A DNA stretch of 64,000 nt from Eubacteriaceae bacterium (GTDB taxonomy: Bacteria; Bacillota; Clostridia; Eubacteriales; Eubacteriaceae): positions 1 to 64,000 of the forward strand of contig JASGLP010000005.1 in the NCBI GenBank assembly GCA_030156895.1, written 5' to 3'. Below the pieces are notes generated by a model. That model saw only the letters and a program-made list of their open reading frames with translations, did no database searches and had not been told where the DNA came from. A program made the translations under genes and the position numbers. Positions 43,343 through 51,348 of this stretch are shown piece after piece. How positions within the stretch are numbered: position 1 is the stretch's first letter; every line of letters starts with the position of its first letter.

Positions 43343-43654
43343 ATGAGTGCAGTAACAATTACAAAAGACAATTTTCAGCAAGAGGTAATTAATTCAGATA
43401 AACCGGTATTACTCGACTTTTGGGCACCCTGGTGTGGTCCCTGTAAAATGGTGACTCCCATTATTGATGAAATTGCTGATGAGGTGTTCACTTTAAAGGT
43501 CGGAAAAATAAATGTCGATGAACAACAGGAACTGGCCGCTGAATTTAAGGTCATGAGCATCCCCACCTTGGCAGTTATCAAAGGCGGTGTGGTGGTGAAA
43601 AAATCCGTGGGCGCAAAATCCAAAGCCGATATTTTAGATTTAGTAGCAGAGTAG
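43343..43654 (+). CDS. trxA: Thioredoxin
   Basis: 103 residues, normal length. The active site WCGPC has cysteines 31 and 34, preceded by DFWAPWC, and the cis-Pro segment is MSIPTLAV. Reduces cytosolic protein disulfides. AAGGAGAT precedes the ATG; TATAAT lies at 43301-43306. It opens a thiol-redox neighbourhood that continues to 47.5 kb. Confidence 0.95.
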   Translation: MSAVTITKDNFQQEVINSDKPVLLDFWAPWCGPCKMVTPIIDEIADEVFTLKVGKINVDEQQELAAEFKVMSIPTLAVIKGGVVVKKSVGAKSKADILDLVAE

Positions 43655-43659
43655 CTACA

Positions 43660-43697
43660 AAAAGAGCAACCGAAAAATCGGTTGCTCTTTTAATTTT
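43660..43697. terminator. Terminator after thioredoxin gene, probably bidirectional
   Basis: AAAAGAGCAACCGA (43660-43673) and TCGGTTGCTCTTTT (43678-43691) form a perfect 14-bp stem with an AAAA loop; T-rich on the plus side, A-rich on the minus side, between convergent genes. Confidence 0.85.
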
Positions 43698-43730
43698 TTG
43701 GATGGCGTTTGGGGTGGCATTTTTGAGCTG

Positions 43731-44405
43731 CTAAATAATTCGCTTCAATTGAACCTTATCAATCACTTCAATTTTACCCCGGGACAGGTTTACATAGCCT
43801 TCGTTCTCAAAGTATTTAAGCATTCGGGAAACCACTTCCCGGGCGGAACCCACATACTTGGCAATTTGCTCATGGGTCATATTAACCGTGTTCGAACCGG
43901 TTCGGGTCACCTCATCGAGTAGGAAGATGGTCAGACGTTTATCAAAACTCATAAAAAGAATTTGCTGCATCGCCCACATCACATCCGAAAAGCGATCGAT
44001 CATCGATTTATATGAAAAATTTTCGGCATAAATATTTTCGTTGCAAATCTGAGAAAAGACAGAGGACTTTAGCAAGAGCACGTCACAATCTGCTTCGACA
44101 TCAATATGAACATCAAAGGTAATATTATCCAGGATACAAGAAGCAGATAAGATACAGACCTCATCAGTGCCCAGTCGATAAAGGGTGATATCCCGGCCGT
44201 CTTCTGATAGAATATAGGTACGTAATTCGCCGCTTTTGATCAGCAGTATTCCGACGCAGTCATTTTCGCCACGATGAATATTATCACCCCGTTTATAGCT
44301 TACCGGCATGGCATTTTCCAAAAACATGGTTTTCTGATTTGGATTTAAATGATCCCAAAAGGTCAGGATCGTCTTAAGAAATGTAATATCGGATTCTTTT
44401 AGCAT
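43731..44405 (-). CDS. Crp/Fnr-family transcriptional regulator
   Basis: 224 residues from ATG 44405 (CGAGG upstream). An N-terminal cyclic-nucleotide-binding-like beta barrel (about 15-130; IKSGELRTYILSEDGRDITLYRLG) is followed by a dimer helix and a Crp-type winged helix with MTHEQIAKYVGSAREVVSRM as the recognition region. No N-terminal cysteine cluster of the FNR type is seen, so the effector is unknown; the central CILSASC could be redox active. Convergent with thioredoxin. The dyad at 47545-47565 is a good candidate target. Confidence 0.9.
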   Translation of the reverse strand: MLKESDITFLKTILTFWDHLNPNQKTMFLENAMPVSYKRGDNIHRGENDCVGILLIKSGELRTYILSEDGRDITLYRLGTDEVCILSASCILDNITFDVHIDVEADCDVLLLKSSVFSQICNENIYAENFSYKSMIDRFSDVMWAMQQILFMSFDKRLTIFLLDEVTRTGSNTVNMTHEQIAKYVGSAREVVSRMLKYFENEGYVNLSRGKIEVIDKVQLKRII

Positions 44406-44517
44406 TTTAATACCTCGTCTCACAATTTAAATTCTAGTATAGCACAGTTATTTTTATTCTACTTTAAAAAATAGGGTATAAAGTGGTATGATAAAGCATC
44501 GATATAAGGAGATTTTT

Positions 44518-45735
44518 ATGAACAAAGAGATAAGAAAAAATCTGGAACTAAAACGGCTGGAAGCCAAAGACTTTACTCAGTTTAATAATATTCTGAGGTA
44601 TGCTTTTCAGGTGACGGATGAACAATTGTTAAAAGTGGGTTGGAAGCACGATGAAATTAAGCGGTCAAAATTTCCGATTCTGGAAAAAGCGGAGGTGATC
44701 GGCTGGTTTGAGGATGGACGGTTGGCGGCACAGATCGCCGTTTATCCACTTCAAGTCAATATTAGTGGCAGTATTTATGAGATGGGGTATATTACCGGAG
44801 TCGCGACCTATCCGGAATATATGGGGCTGGGACTGATGTCCGGGCTCATGAAAAAGAGCCTGGAAACCATGTATGAACGCAATCAGTGCATTTCTTTTTT
44901 ATTCCCTTATTCGCATCCGCTCTATCGTCACAAGGGTTGGGAGGTCGTATCCGATAAGATGACCTTTCATATCCGCGATCATCAGTTACCCCGCGATATT
45001 GATGTACCGGGACGGGTGAAACGGGTGAAGGAGAACAGTCCGGATCTTATTGCCCTTCACGACGCCTTTGCCAGAAAAACCCATGGCTGTCTGATTCGTA
45101 ATGAACTGGTCTGGGAGGAATACTGGCGCTGGGATGTCGAAGATGTTACGGTGGCCATTTATTACGGCGTCGATGATCGGCCGCTGGGTTATCTGGTTTA
45201 TCTGATTGAAAATGATGTGTTTCGCGTCAAAGAGATGGTTTATCTCAATCAGGAAGCCAGAAAAGGGCTATGGGGCTATATTGCCGCCCACGAATCGATG
45301 ATTAACGAGGTGATTGGCAGTAATTATAACAATCACACGATATCGTTTCTATTTGGAGATAGTGACATGAAAGAAACGATTCGTCCCTATATTATGGCTC
45401 GAATCGTTGATTTTGAGGGGTTTATCAGTCAATACCATTTTGCCAACACGGACCTGAATGAGGCCATTACCTTTGATATTGTTGATCCGGTGCTGGAGTG
45501 GAACAATCGCAGCTTTACCATCTCGTTTACAAAGGGAAATGACCCGGTTCTGGTTGATTTACCGTCAGAGAATCGGATCAAATTAGAAATCGGCATTTTA
45601 ACGTGTATGTTACTTGGTTATAAACGACCCACCTATCTTCAGCAGATTGAACGGATTGAAGCCAGCAAAAAAACAGTTTCTCTTCTGGAGACCATTATCG
45701 CCAATGAAAAGGTATATTTCTCGGACTATATTTAA
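44518..45735 (+). CDS. Eis-like GNAT N-acetyltransferase
   Basis: 405 residues. The first 150 hold a GNAT domain with the acetyl-CoA loop GVATYPEYMGLGLMSGLM; LFPYSHPLYRHKGWEVVSDKM and a second GNAT-like part follow, and the last 100 resemble the sterol-carrier-like domain of Eis/Enhanced intracellular survival proteins. Such enzymes acetylate amino groups of small molecules or peptides, including aminoglycosides. ATG 44518 follows AAGGAGA; a possible start at 44488 has no site. Confidence 0.85.
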   Translation: MNKEIRKNLELKRLEAKDFTQFNNILRYAFQVTDEQLLKVGWKHDEIKRSKFPILEKAEVIGWFEDGRLAAQIAVYPLQVNISGSIYEMGYITGVATYPEYMGLGLMSGLMKKSLETMYERNQCISFLFPYSHPLYRHKGWEVVSDKMTFHIRDHQLPRDIDVPGRVKRVKENSPDLIALHDAFARKTHGCLIRNELVWEEYWRWDVEDVTVAIYYGVDDRPLGYLVYLIENDVFRVKEMVYLNQEARKGLWGYIAAHESMINEVIGSNYNNHTISFLFGDSDMKETIRPYIMARIVDFEGFISQYHFANTDLNEAITFDIVDPVLEWNNRSFTISFTKGNDPVLVDLPSENRIKLEIGILTCMLLGYKRPTYLQQIERIEASKKTVSLLETIIANEKVYFSDYI

Positions 45736-45740
45736 GGCAA

Positions 45741-45780
45741 AAAGAAAAACGGTTGATTAGCAATCGTTTTTCTTTTTTTT
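45741..45780. terminator. Terminator between convergent genes
   Basis: AAAAACGGTTG and CAATCGTTTTT (45745-45755, 45761-45771) pair with one mismatch, flanked by A-rich and T-rich runs, so it can act both ways. Confidence 0.75.
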
Positions 45781-45945
45781 CTACAATGAGGAACTGATCA
45801 TAAAACCAAGAATGGCTCCATAAATGGCAGTTCGATGGGGCTTGGCAGTAATGGGACAAGTGCCGCTTTGACAGCCTACCAGTTTGTAGTAGAGGAGTCC
45901 CAAAGCGCCGCCCACAAGGGTTCCGATTATCATTTTAATATACAT
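45781..45945 (-). CDS. Small DUF6132-like membrane protein
   Basis: 54 residues beginning MYIKMIIGTLVGGALGLLYY, a single hydrophobic helix, then GCQSGTCPIT, a CxxxxC pair, and a second short hydrophobic segment IYGAILGFMI. This matches my memory of DUF6132 proteins, found with thiol-redox genes in anaerobes. AGGAG precedes the ATG. It follows the TlpA gene by nine bases and ends that operon. Role unknown; the paired cysteines fit a redox task at the membrane. Confidence 0.75.
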   Translation of the reverse strand: MYIKMIIGTLVGGALGLLYYKLVGCQSGTCPITAKPHRTAIYGAILGFMISSSL

Positions 45946-45954
45946 CGCATGCTC

Positions 45955-46521
45955 CTAATTTTTTATTGATTCAATGCCGGAAAGTAAGGTGGCTTCATCA
46001 ATGGCGCCACGATAGCCGCTGACAATTTTACCGTCGGGGCTAATAAATAAGGTGGTGGGGAGCGTTGAGACGCCATAGGCAATGCTGGCTTCCAATTCGG
46101 TATCAAAATAAATGGGGAAGTCAAAGCCCTGATCGGTGATGTACATAAGGCCCTTTTCTTTTGTTTCCCGCTGCCCGTCCACCTGATTGATCATCAGAAA
46201 GACCACTGCATCTTTTTGATTTTGATAGACCGTATTAAAGTGGGGCATCTCGCTTTTACAGGGTGGACACCAGGATGCCCAAAAATTGAGGACCACCGGT
46301 TTTCCGGCAAAATCAGACAGTTTAACCGGGTTGCCATCCTGATCAAACACCGTGAAATCAGGGGCTGCCTGGAGCTCATCGGCCTGAGAGGAACCGGTGT
46401 TATTTGATGCCGGATCTTGCGGATTGAAGGTTTTTGACAAGATCGTGTACCCCCAATAAACGATGATTAAAAAAGCGGCAAAGACGACAATACCGATTAT
46501 TGTTTTTGTTTGTTTAGTCAT
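45955..46521 (-). CDS. TlpA/ResA-like membrane-anchored thioredoxin
   Basis: 188 residues: an N-terminal anchor helix (about 8-28), a linker, and a thioredoxin-fold domain with FWASWCPPCKSEMPHF as active site. Located outside the membrane, it would receive electrons from CcdA (next gene) and reduce extracytoplasmic disulfides. Operon with ccdA and a ferredoxin. Confidence 0.9.
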   Translation of the reverse strand: MTKQTKTIIGIVVFAAFLIIVYWGYTILSKTFNPQDPASNNTGSSQADELQAAPDFTVFDQDGNPVKLSDFAGKPVVLNFWASWCPPCKSEMPHFNTVYQNQKDAVVFLMINQVDGQRETKEKGLMYITDQGFDFPIYFDTELEASIAYGVSTLPTTLFISPDGKIVSGYRGAIDEATLLSGIESIKN

Positions 46522-46531
46522 AATAATCTCC

Positions 46532-47203
46532 TTAAAAAGTTAAAAGCGAAAGAAAATAGCCCAGTAAGCCGGTGGCCATCAGTAGACCGATGAGAACCAG
46601 CAGTCCGCCGGAAAGACGATTGATGATCCGATAATGGCGTTTAACAAAATCAAAGGTCGATTTCAACTGCTCAATTAAAATGGCAGAAACTATGAAGGGA
46701 ATACCAAGGCCGAGGGAAAAGGATAAAAGCATCAGAATTCCCTTTAAGGTATCACCACTGGAAGCCGCCATCATTAGGGCTGAGCCTAAAAAGGCACCCA
46801 CGCAGGGTGTCCAACCGATCGAAAAGACGATGCCAAAAAGCAGCGCTGAAAAGAAACTTGTACGCGAATGATTCATGTTCATCTGACGGGTGGTGTTCAG
46901 AAAAGGGATATTCAGCACCTCCATAAAATTCAATCCAAAAAGGATGATGATGATACCGCCCCCCACATTGACAACAGTTTGATGCTCAATTAGCACACTG
47001 CCAATACGACCGGCAAAGGCACCAAGCAAAACAAAAACTACCGTAAAGCCGAGGACAAAGCCTAAAGCATTAAAAATTGCGGTACGTTTATTATCGGACT
47101 GGCTTTGGCCGGCAAAATAGGACACATAAATCGGCAGCATGGGCAAAAGACAAGGGGATATAAAGGTGACGATCCCTTCAAGGAATGTGATAAAATAGTC
47201 CAT
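46532..47203 (-). CDS. ccdA: CcdA/DsbD-like thiol:disulfide electron carrier
   Basis: 223 residues, six predicted membrane helices. The two redox cysteines lie in FISPCLLPMLPIYVSYF (helix 1) and IGWTPCVGAFLGSAL (helix 4), the hallmark of CcdA. It carries electrons from cytosolic thioredoxin across the membrane to TlpA. Ten bases separate it from the tlpA-like gene. GGAGG precedes the ATG. Confidence 0.92.
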   Translation of the reverse strand: MDYFITFLEGIVTFISPCLLPMLPIYVSYFAGQSQSDNKRTAIFNALGFVLGFTVVFVLLGAFAGRIGSVLIEHQTVVNVGGGIIIILFGLNFMEVLNIPFLNTTRQMNMNHSRTSFFSALLFGIVFSIGWTPCVGAFLGSALMMAASSGDTLKGILMLLSFSLGLGIPFIVSAILIEQLKSTFDFVKRHYRIINRLSGGLLVLIGLLMATGLLGYFLSLLTF

Positions 47204-47227
47204 ACAGCCTCCTTTTCACAATGACAC

Positions 47228-47464
47228 TTATTTTAGTACCAGGGCATTCATCGGACAATAGTCAACACACTTACCGCAACGAATGCATTTTTCCATATCG
47301 ACTTTTGGGGCAGCAAAGCCTTCTTGAGATAGGGCATCAACAGGACAGACACGAACCGATGGGCAGGGGTGGTTTTGGGGACAGCGTTCCATCTTAACAA
47401 TTAAATCAGCTTTAGGTGGTGCTGATTTGAACGTATTACTTGATTGATCAGGTGTTGTTATCAT
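47228..47464 (-). CDS. 4Fe-4S ferredoxin-like protein
   Basis: 78 residues with two cysteine clusters: CPQNHPCPSVRVCPVDAL (an unusual first set) and CIRCGKCVDYCPMNAL (a canonical CxxCxxCxxxCP). Cytosolic electron carrier. It begins the ccdA-tlpA operon, which suggests it may take part in supplying electrons to the membrane thiol relay, an inference. GGAGG precedes the ATG. Confidence 0.88.
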   Translation of the reverse strand: MITTPDQSSNTFKSAPPKADLIVKMERCPQNHPCPSVRVCPVDALSQEGFAAPKVDMEKCIRCGKCVDYCPMNALVLK

Positions 47465-47544
47465 TTTATTTCCTCCAGATATAATTACATCTTGAACAAG
47501 TAAATCATCAAGATTTTATCATTCTATCAAAAAGGTGTGTTCAT

Positions 47545-47565
47545 ATCTGTGATTTAATCACAGAT
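47545..47565. promoter_or_regulatory. Crp/Fnr-type operator candidate
   Basis: ATCTGTGATT, one base, AATCACAGAT: a perfect 10-1-10 dyad with TGTGA/TCACA half sites as bound by Crp-like proteins. Its centre is 91 bases before the ferredoxin start codon. The Crp/Fnr regulator at 43731-44405 is the obvious candidate. Confidence 0.7.
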
Positions 47566-47626
47566 GAATAATTATTTGCTTAAAAAGGAACTTAAACGGT
47601 TAAAAATAAAAAACGCTAAATAAAAA

Positions 47627-47659
47627 AACAGTAGGTCCGGATGACCGTACTGTTTTTTT
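47627..47659. terminator. Isolated bidirectional terminator-like hairpin
   Basis: AACAGTA (47627-47633) and TACTGTT (47648-47654) enclose GGTC/GACC; T-run on the right and A-run on the left. No gene is seen that it would close. Confidence 0.6.
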
Positions 47660-47845
47660 ATATTAGGAATGAAAAGAAAAAGAGGAGATATTTATCTCTT
47701 GGGTATATCTTAGGCGGTGAACCTTTAGCCAAACTTTGAAAGAGGTTAAGTTTAAGTTAAATTAAGATTTTAGCAGGTTAGGGCGGAGGCGAATCACAGT
47801 TGACAAGAATCAGGCGATATGATAATCTGTAGCTAATTTAGAAAT

Positions 47846-47935
47846 TGGGGAGCTTATGCATTTAGGCTGAGAGGAAGTAAATCGCTACTTCGACCCATGC
47901 ACCTGATACGGATAATGCCGGCGTAGGGAGACCAT
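47846..47935 (+). promoter_or_regulatory. TPP riboswitch
   Basis: GGGGAGC at the start, GGCTGAGAGG (47865-47874), CGACCCATGCACCTGATACGG (47891-47911, split here at the T-loop) and ATAATGCCGGCGTAGGGA (47912-47929) are the conserved parts of the THI box. It binds thiamine pyrophosphate and controls the thiM-thiE-thiD operon through the terminator that follows. Confidence 0.95.
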
Positions 47936-47943
47936 CGAAATCG

Positions 47944-47970
47944 ACTGTGCATTCGTGTACAGTTTTTTTT
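47944..47970 (+). terminator. Expression-platform terminator of the TPP riboswitch
   Basis: ACTGTGCA (47944-47951), a TTCG tetraloop, and TGTACAGT (47956-47963) followed by eight T. Confidence 0.9.
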
Positions 47971-48057
47971 GTGTGCGTTTCAGATACCAATCAAGCGATG
48001 GTTTAACCATCTAAACGATAAAACCGTAAAATATATTGTAGTAGAAAGAAGGAAGAG

Positions 48058-48882
48058 ATGTTTAAAAAAATCTTAGAAAATGTTAGCAATTGTCCGCCGT
48101 TGGTTCATTGTATCACCAATTATGTAACGGTCAACGACTGTGCCAATAGTGTACTGGCTTGTGGCGGGGCACCGATTATGGCTGATGATATTAATGAGGT
48201 GGAAGAAATTATCTCCATTTGTAATGCTCTGGTCATCAATATCGGAACCCTTAATGAGCGAACCGTCGCGGCCATGATTATGGCCGGTAAAAAAGCCAAT
48301 CGTCTCGGTCGGCCGGTGATTCTGGATCCGGTCGGTGCTGGTGCCTCTTCGCTACGGACGAACACGGTTTTTAAGCTGTTAAATGAGGTGCAGTTTAGCG
48401 TCATCCGGGGTAATGTTTCAGAAATTAAGACCATCGACCAGGGCAGTGGCACGACCAAAGGGGTCGATGCTGATATCAGCGATGCGGTGAATAAAGACAA
48501 TTTGGATCAGATGATCGCTTTTGCCAAAGCCCTGAGCGAGAAAACGGGTGCCATCATTGCCATTACTGGCGCCATCGACATTGTCGCGGATCATCAGAAG
48601 GCCCTGGTAATCCGCAATGGACACCCGATGATGTCCCGGATTACCGGCACAGGCTGTATGCTCACAACGGTTATTGGCAGTTATTGCGGGGCCAATCCCG
48701 AGCAGTTGCTACTGGCCACCGCTGCTGCTGTTAGTTGTATGGGTTTGTGTGGGGAGCTGGCCTTTGAAAAGGTTCAGGCCCAGGAAGCCGGAACGGCATC
48801 CTTTCGAACCTTCCTGATCGATGCGATGAGTTTGATGAATATCGAAACATTAAAAGGAGGGATGAAGCTTGAAACTCGATAA
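48058..48882 (+). CDS. thiM: Hydroxyethylthiazole kinase
   Basis: 274 residues. Phosphorylates the thiazole moiety of thiamine with ATP (salvage). PLVHCITNYVTVNDCAN, ILDPVGAGAS and ITGTGCMLTTVIG (anion hole and catalytic Cys region) are the ThiM landmarks. First gene after the TPP riboswitch. Confidence 0.95.
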   Translation: MFKKILENVSNCPPLVHCITNYVTVNDCANSVLACGGAPIMADDINEVEEIISICNALVINIGTLNERTVAAMIMAGKKANRLGRPVILDPVGAGASSLRTNTVFKLLNEVQFSVIRGNVSEIKTIDQGSGTTKGVDADISDAVNKDNLDQMIAFAKALSEKTGAIIAITGAIDIVADHQKALVIRNGHPMMSRITGTGCMLTTVIGSYCGANPEQLLLATAAAVSCMGLCGELAFEKVQAQEAGTASFRTFLIDAMSLMNIETLKGGMKLETR

Positions 48883-49507
48883 GCAGTCAATGCTACTTTA
48901 TGCGGTGACTGACCGCAGTTGGCTGGGTGACAAAATCCTGGTCGATCAGGTTGAAGAAACCTTAAAAGGTGGCGCTACCTTTATCCAGCTACGGGAAAAA
49001 GAGCTGGATTTTGATGCGTTTGTAAAAGAGGCCCGGGCGATAAAAAAATTAACCGATGCCTACAACATTCCTTTTGTCATTAATGATGCTGTCGATGTTG
49101 CTCTGGCAGTGGATGCTGACGGGGTTCATGTGGGTCAGGATGATAGCGATGCCGGGGCGCTAAGAGAGCAGCTTGGCGATAAAATCATCGGAGTTTCGGC
49201 AGATACGGTGGAACTGGCACGAAAAGCTGAAGCCGACGGTGCCGATTATATCGGGGTGGGAGCGATCTATTCCACAGCCACAAAAACCGATGCCGAAGTG
49301 GTGGCTTTTGAAACTATCGCCGCAATCTGCAAGGCGGTGACCATTCCGGTGGTTGCCATTGGTGGTCTGAACGAAACCAATATTCTTAGCTTAACAGGAA
49401 CCGGAGTGGACGGGGTCGCCCTGGTCTCGGCAATCTTTTCTAAAAAAGATATCATCAGTGCAACAAAAGCGCTGCGAAGCTTATCTGAAACCATGACAAA
49501 ACCATGA
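48869..49507 (+). CDS. thiE: Thiamine-phosphate synthase
   Basis: 212 residues. Joins thiazole phosphate and HMP pyrophosphate to thiamine phosphate. IQLREKELD, FVINDAVDVALAVDADGVHVGQDD and IGVGAIYSTATKTDA are signature segments. TTG start at 48869, eight bases after AAAGGAGG, overlapping thiM by 14 bases. Confidence 0.94.
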   Translation: MKLDKQSMLLYAVTDRSWLGDKILVDQVEETLKGGATFIQLREKELDFDAFVKEARAIKKLTDAYNIPFVINDAVDVALAVDADGVHVGQDDSDAGALREQLGDKIIGVSADTVELARKAEADGADYIGVGAIYSTATKTDAEVVAFETIAAICKAVTIPVVAIGGLNETNILSLTGTGVDGVALVSAIFSKKDIISATKALRSLSETMTKP

Positions 49508-50160
49508 AAAATGCACAGATGAATTTTTCGGGGATAATCTTTGATCTGGATGGGACGCTAATTGATTCGATGTCGGCTTGGGAAAATATCGGCAGCAGTT
49601 TTTTAAAAAAGCATGGGATTGATCCTCGCGAAGATTTAAATAAGGTCATAAAAACCATGAGCTTTGCCGAATCGGCCCGCTATTTTATCGCGGTTTACGG
49701 GGTGAAAATGACCGAAGAACAGGTGGGGGATGAAATCAATGGCATGATCCGGGAGAATTACGAAAAACATATCCGTTTAAAACCCTTTGTTAAGGAAACT
49801 TTGGATCAGTATTTAAACCAGGGTATAAAAATGGCAATCCTAACCGCTACCCACAAGTCCCTGACCGAATTGGTGTTGAGTCGATATGGTTTGCTTAGTC
49901 ATTTTGAATTTATCCTTACTTCCGGGATGGTTGGTTTGCCCAAAAGTCAGCCGGAGATTTATCACCAGGCGGCGAAACAACTGGCGTTGCCAAAACAGCA
50001 AATCGCGATTTTTGAAGATGCCTTATACTGCATCCAGGCCGCCAGAGCGTCTGGTTGTTATCTTGTCGGGGTTTATGATGAATCCTCGAAAAATGACTGG
50101 GATGAGATCAAAAACAGCTCGGATTGTACCATTATGAGTTTTAAGGAGTTGCTACGATGA
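49504..50160 (+). CDS. HAD-family phosphatase in thiamine operon
   Basis: 218 residues. Motif I FDLDGTLIDSM, motif II ILTATHK, motif III GLPKSQPEIYHQAA and motif IV IFEDALYCIQAA define a beta-phosphoglucomutase-like HAD hydrolase. Position between thiE and thiD, with ATGA overlaps on both sides, suggests action on a thiamine intermediate such as thiamine phosphate, which is an inference. Confidence 0.9.
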   Translation: MKNAQMNFSGIIFDLDGTLIDSMSAWENIGSSFLKKHGIDPREDLNKVIKTMSFAESARYFIAVYGVKMTEEQVGDEINGMIRENYEKHIRLKPFVKETLDQYLNQGIKMAILTATHKSLTELVLSRYGLLSHFEFILTSGMVGLPKSQPEIYHQAAKQLALPKQQIAIFEDALYCIQAARASGCYLVGVYDESSKNDWDEIKNSSDCTIMSFKELLR

Positions 50161-50963
50161 AAAAAGTCTTATCGATAGCCGGGTCAGATTCCAGCGGTGG
50201 CGCAGGCATCCAGGCCGATATCAAAACCATGATCGCCCATGGCAGCTACGGCATGACCGTGATCACCGTCTTAACGGCGCAAAACACCACCGGGGTATAC
50301 GGCATTGCGGCGGTTGAAAGCACCTTTGTAGAAAATCAGATCGATTGTATTTTTAGCGATATTTTTCCTGATGCGGTTAAGATCGGAATGGTCTATAGTG
50401 CAGAGATCATTAGAAGTATTGCTAACAAACTTAAACATTACCAGGCGAAAAACATTGTCTTGGATCCGGTGATGGTGGCCACCAGTGGCGGCAGACTGTT
50501 AAGCGACGATAGCATTGAAGCTTTAAAAACAGAATTGATGCCACTGGCCGATTTGATCACCCCCAATATCCCCGAGGCCGAATGTCTGTGTGGCTTTGGC
50601 ATTTCTGCCAAAGCGGACATGGTCAGAGCAGCTAAAAAAATCGCCACAAGCTATGCCGGGAGTATTCTGATTAAGGGCGGGCATCTTTTTGAAAGTGCCG
50701 ATGATTTTTTGCTGATTCAAGATAAAAAGGGTCATGAAGAAGTTTGGTTTCCGGGAGTAAAAATCGATAATCCCAATACCCATGGTACCGGTTGTACTCT
50801 TTCCTCGGCCATTGCCTGTAATCTTGCCACCGGGTACAAGATGGAATTGGCGGTAAAAAAAGCCAAGGATTATGTGTCCGGGGCATTGGCAGCCAATCTG
50901 GATCTGGGAAAGGGCAACGGGCCCCTGGATCATGGTTTTCAACTGACCTCGGGATGCAAATAA
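50157..50963 (+). CDS. thiD: Hydroxymethylpyrimidine/phosphomethylpyrimidine kinase
   Basis: 268 residues. Phosphorylates HMP and HMP phosphate. SIAGSDSSGGAGIQADIKTM, ITPNIPEAECLCG and NTHGTGCTLSSAIACNLA are the ThiD motifs. Last gene of the operon. Confidence 0.95.
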   Translation: MKKVLSIAGSDSSGGAGIQADIKTMIAHGSYGMTVITVLTAQNTTGVYGIAAVESTFVENQIDCIFSDIFPDAVKIGMVYSAEIIRSIANKLKHYQAKNIVLDPVMVATSGGRLLSDDSIEALKTELMPLADLITPNIPEAECLCGFGISAKADMVRAAKKIATSYAGSILIKGGHLFESADDFLLIQDKKGHEEVWFPGVKIDNPNTHGTGCTLSSAIACNLATGYKMELAVKKAKDYVSGALAANLDLGKGNGPLDHGFQLTSGCK

Positions 50964-50973
50964 AGAGAAGTAA

Positions 50974-51030
50974 AGCCAATTGTCAGCCGGATTTTTAAAA
51001 CGTGTTGGGGCTGAACAATTGGCTTTTTTT
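50974..51030 (+). terminator. Terminator of the thiamine operon
   Basis: AGCCAATTGTCAGC (50974-50987) pairs with GCTGAACAATTGGCT (51010-51024), followed by seven T. Confidence 0.85.
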
Positions 51031-51253
51031 AGGCTTTGGGCCATTCTTTTTGTAGTACTTTTTCAACAAAGATCTGGGCCAGTTTTTTATCAAATTGAAA
51101 ACCGGAGTTGTTTTTGATTTCGGCAATGGCTTCTTCGGCAGTAAAAACCCGGCTGTACGGACGTTCGGCGGTCATCGTGCAGTAGGCATCGGCGATGGCA
51201 ATAATCCGCCCCTGGATGGAGATCTCATCAGCCTTTAAGATCGCTTTGCCCAT
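51029..51253 (-). pseudogene. HD-GYP domain C-terminal remnant
   Basis: The last 75 codons read ISIQGRIIAIADAYCTMTAERPYS, then FTAEEAIAEIKNNSGFQFDKKLAQIF, the end of an HD-GYP domain (compare SARIMALADVFDALTTVRPYK at 62.5 kb). The HD and GYP catalytic parts are absent; upstream codons to 51391 have no resemblance and run into the next gene's promoter region. A truncated cyclic-di-GMP phosphodiesterase gene. Confidence 0.7.
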
Positions 51254-51348
51254 CTCAGTGCGAACGGAAATAATCAGGAACGTGTAAAATTTTTGTGGTA
51301 AAATAAGGTCGGTTACAGTGAAATTCAGAAGAGGAGGCTCAATAAATA

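Larger units (their letters stand above)
47465..47845. other. Non-coding region between ferredoxin operon and thiamine operon
   Basis: No gene. It holds the 10-1-10 dyad at 47545-47565, a terminator-like hairpin at 47627-47659, and presumably the promoters of both flanking operons. Confidence 0.6.
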
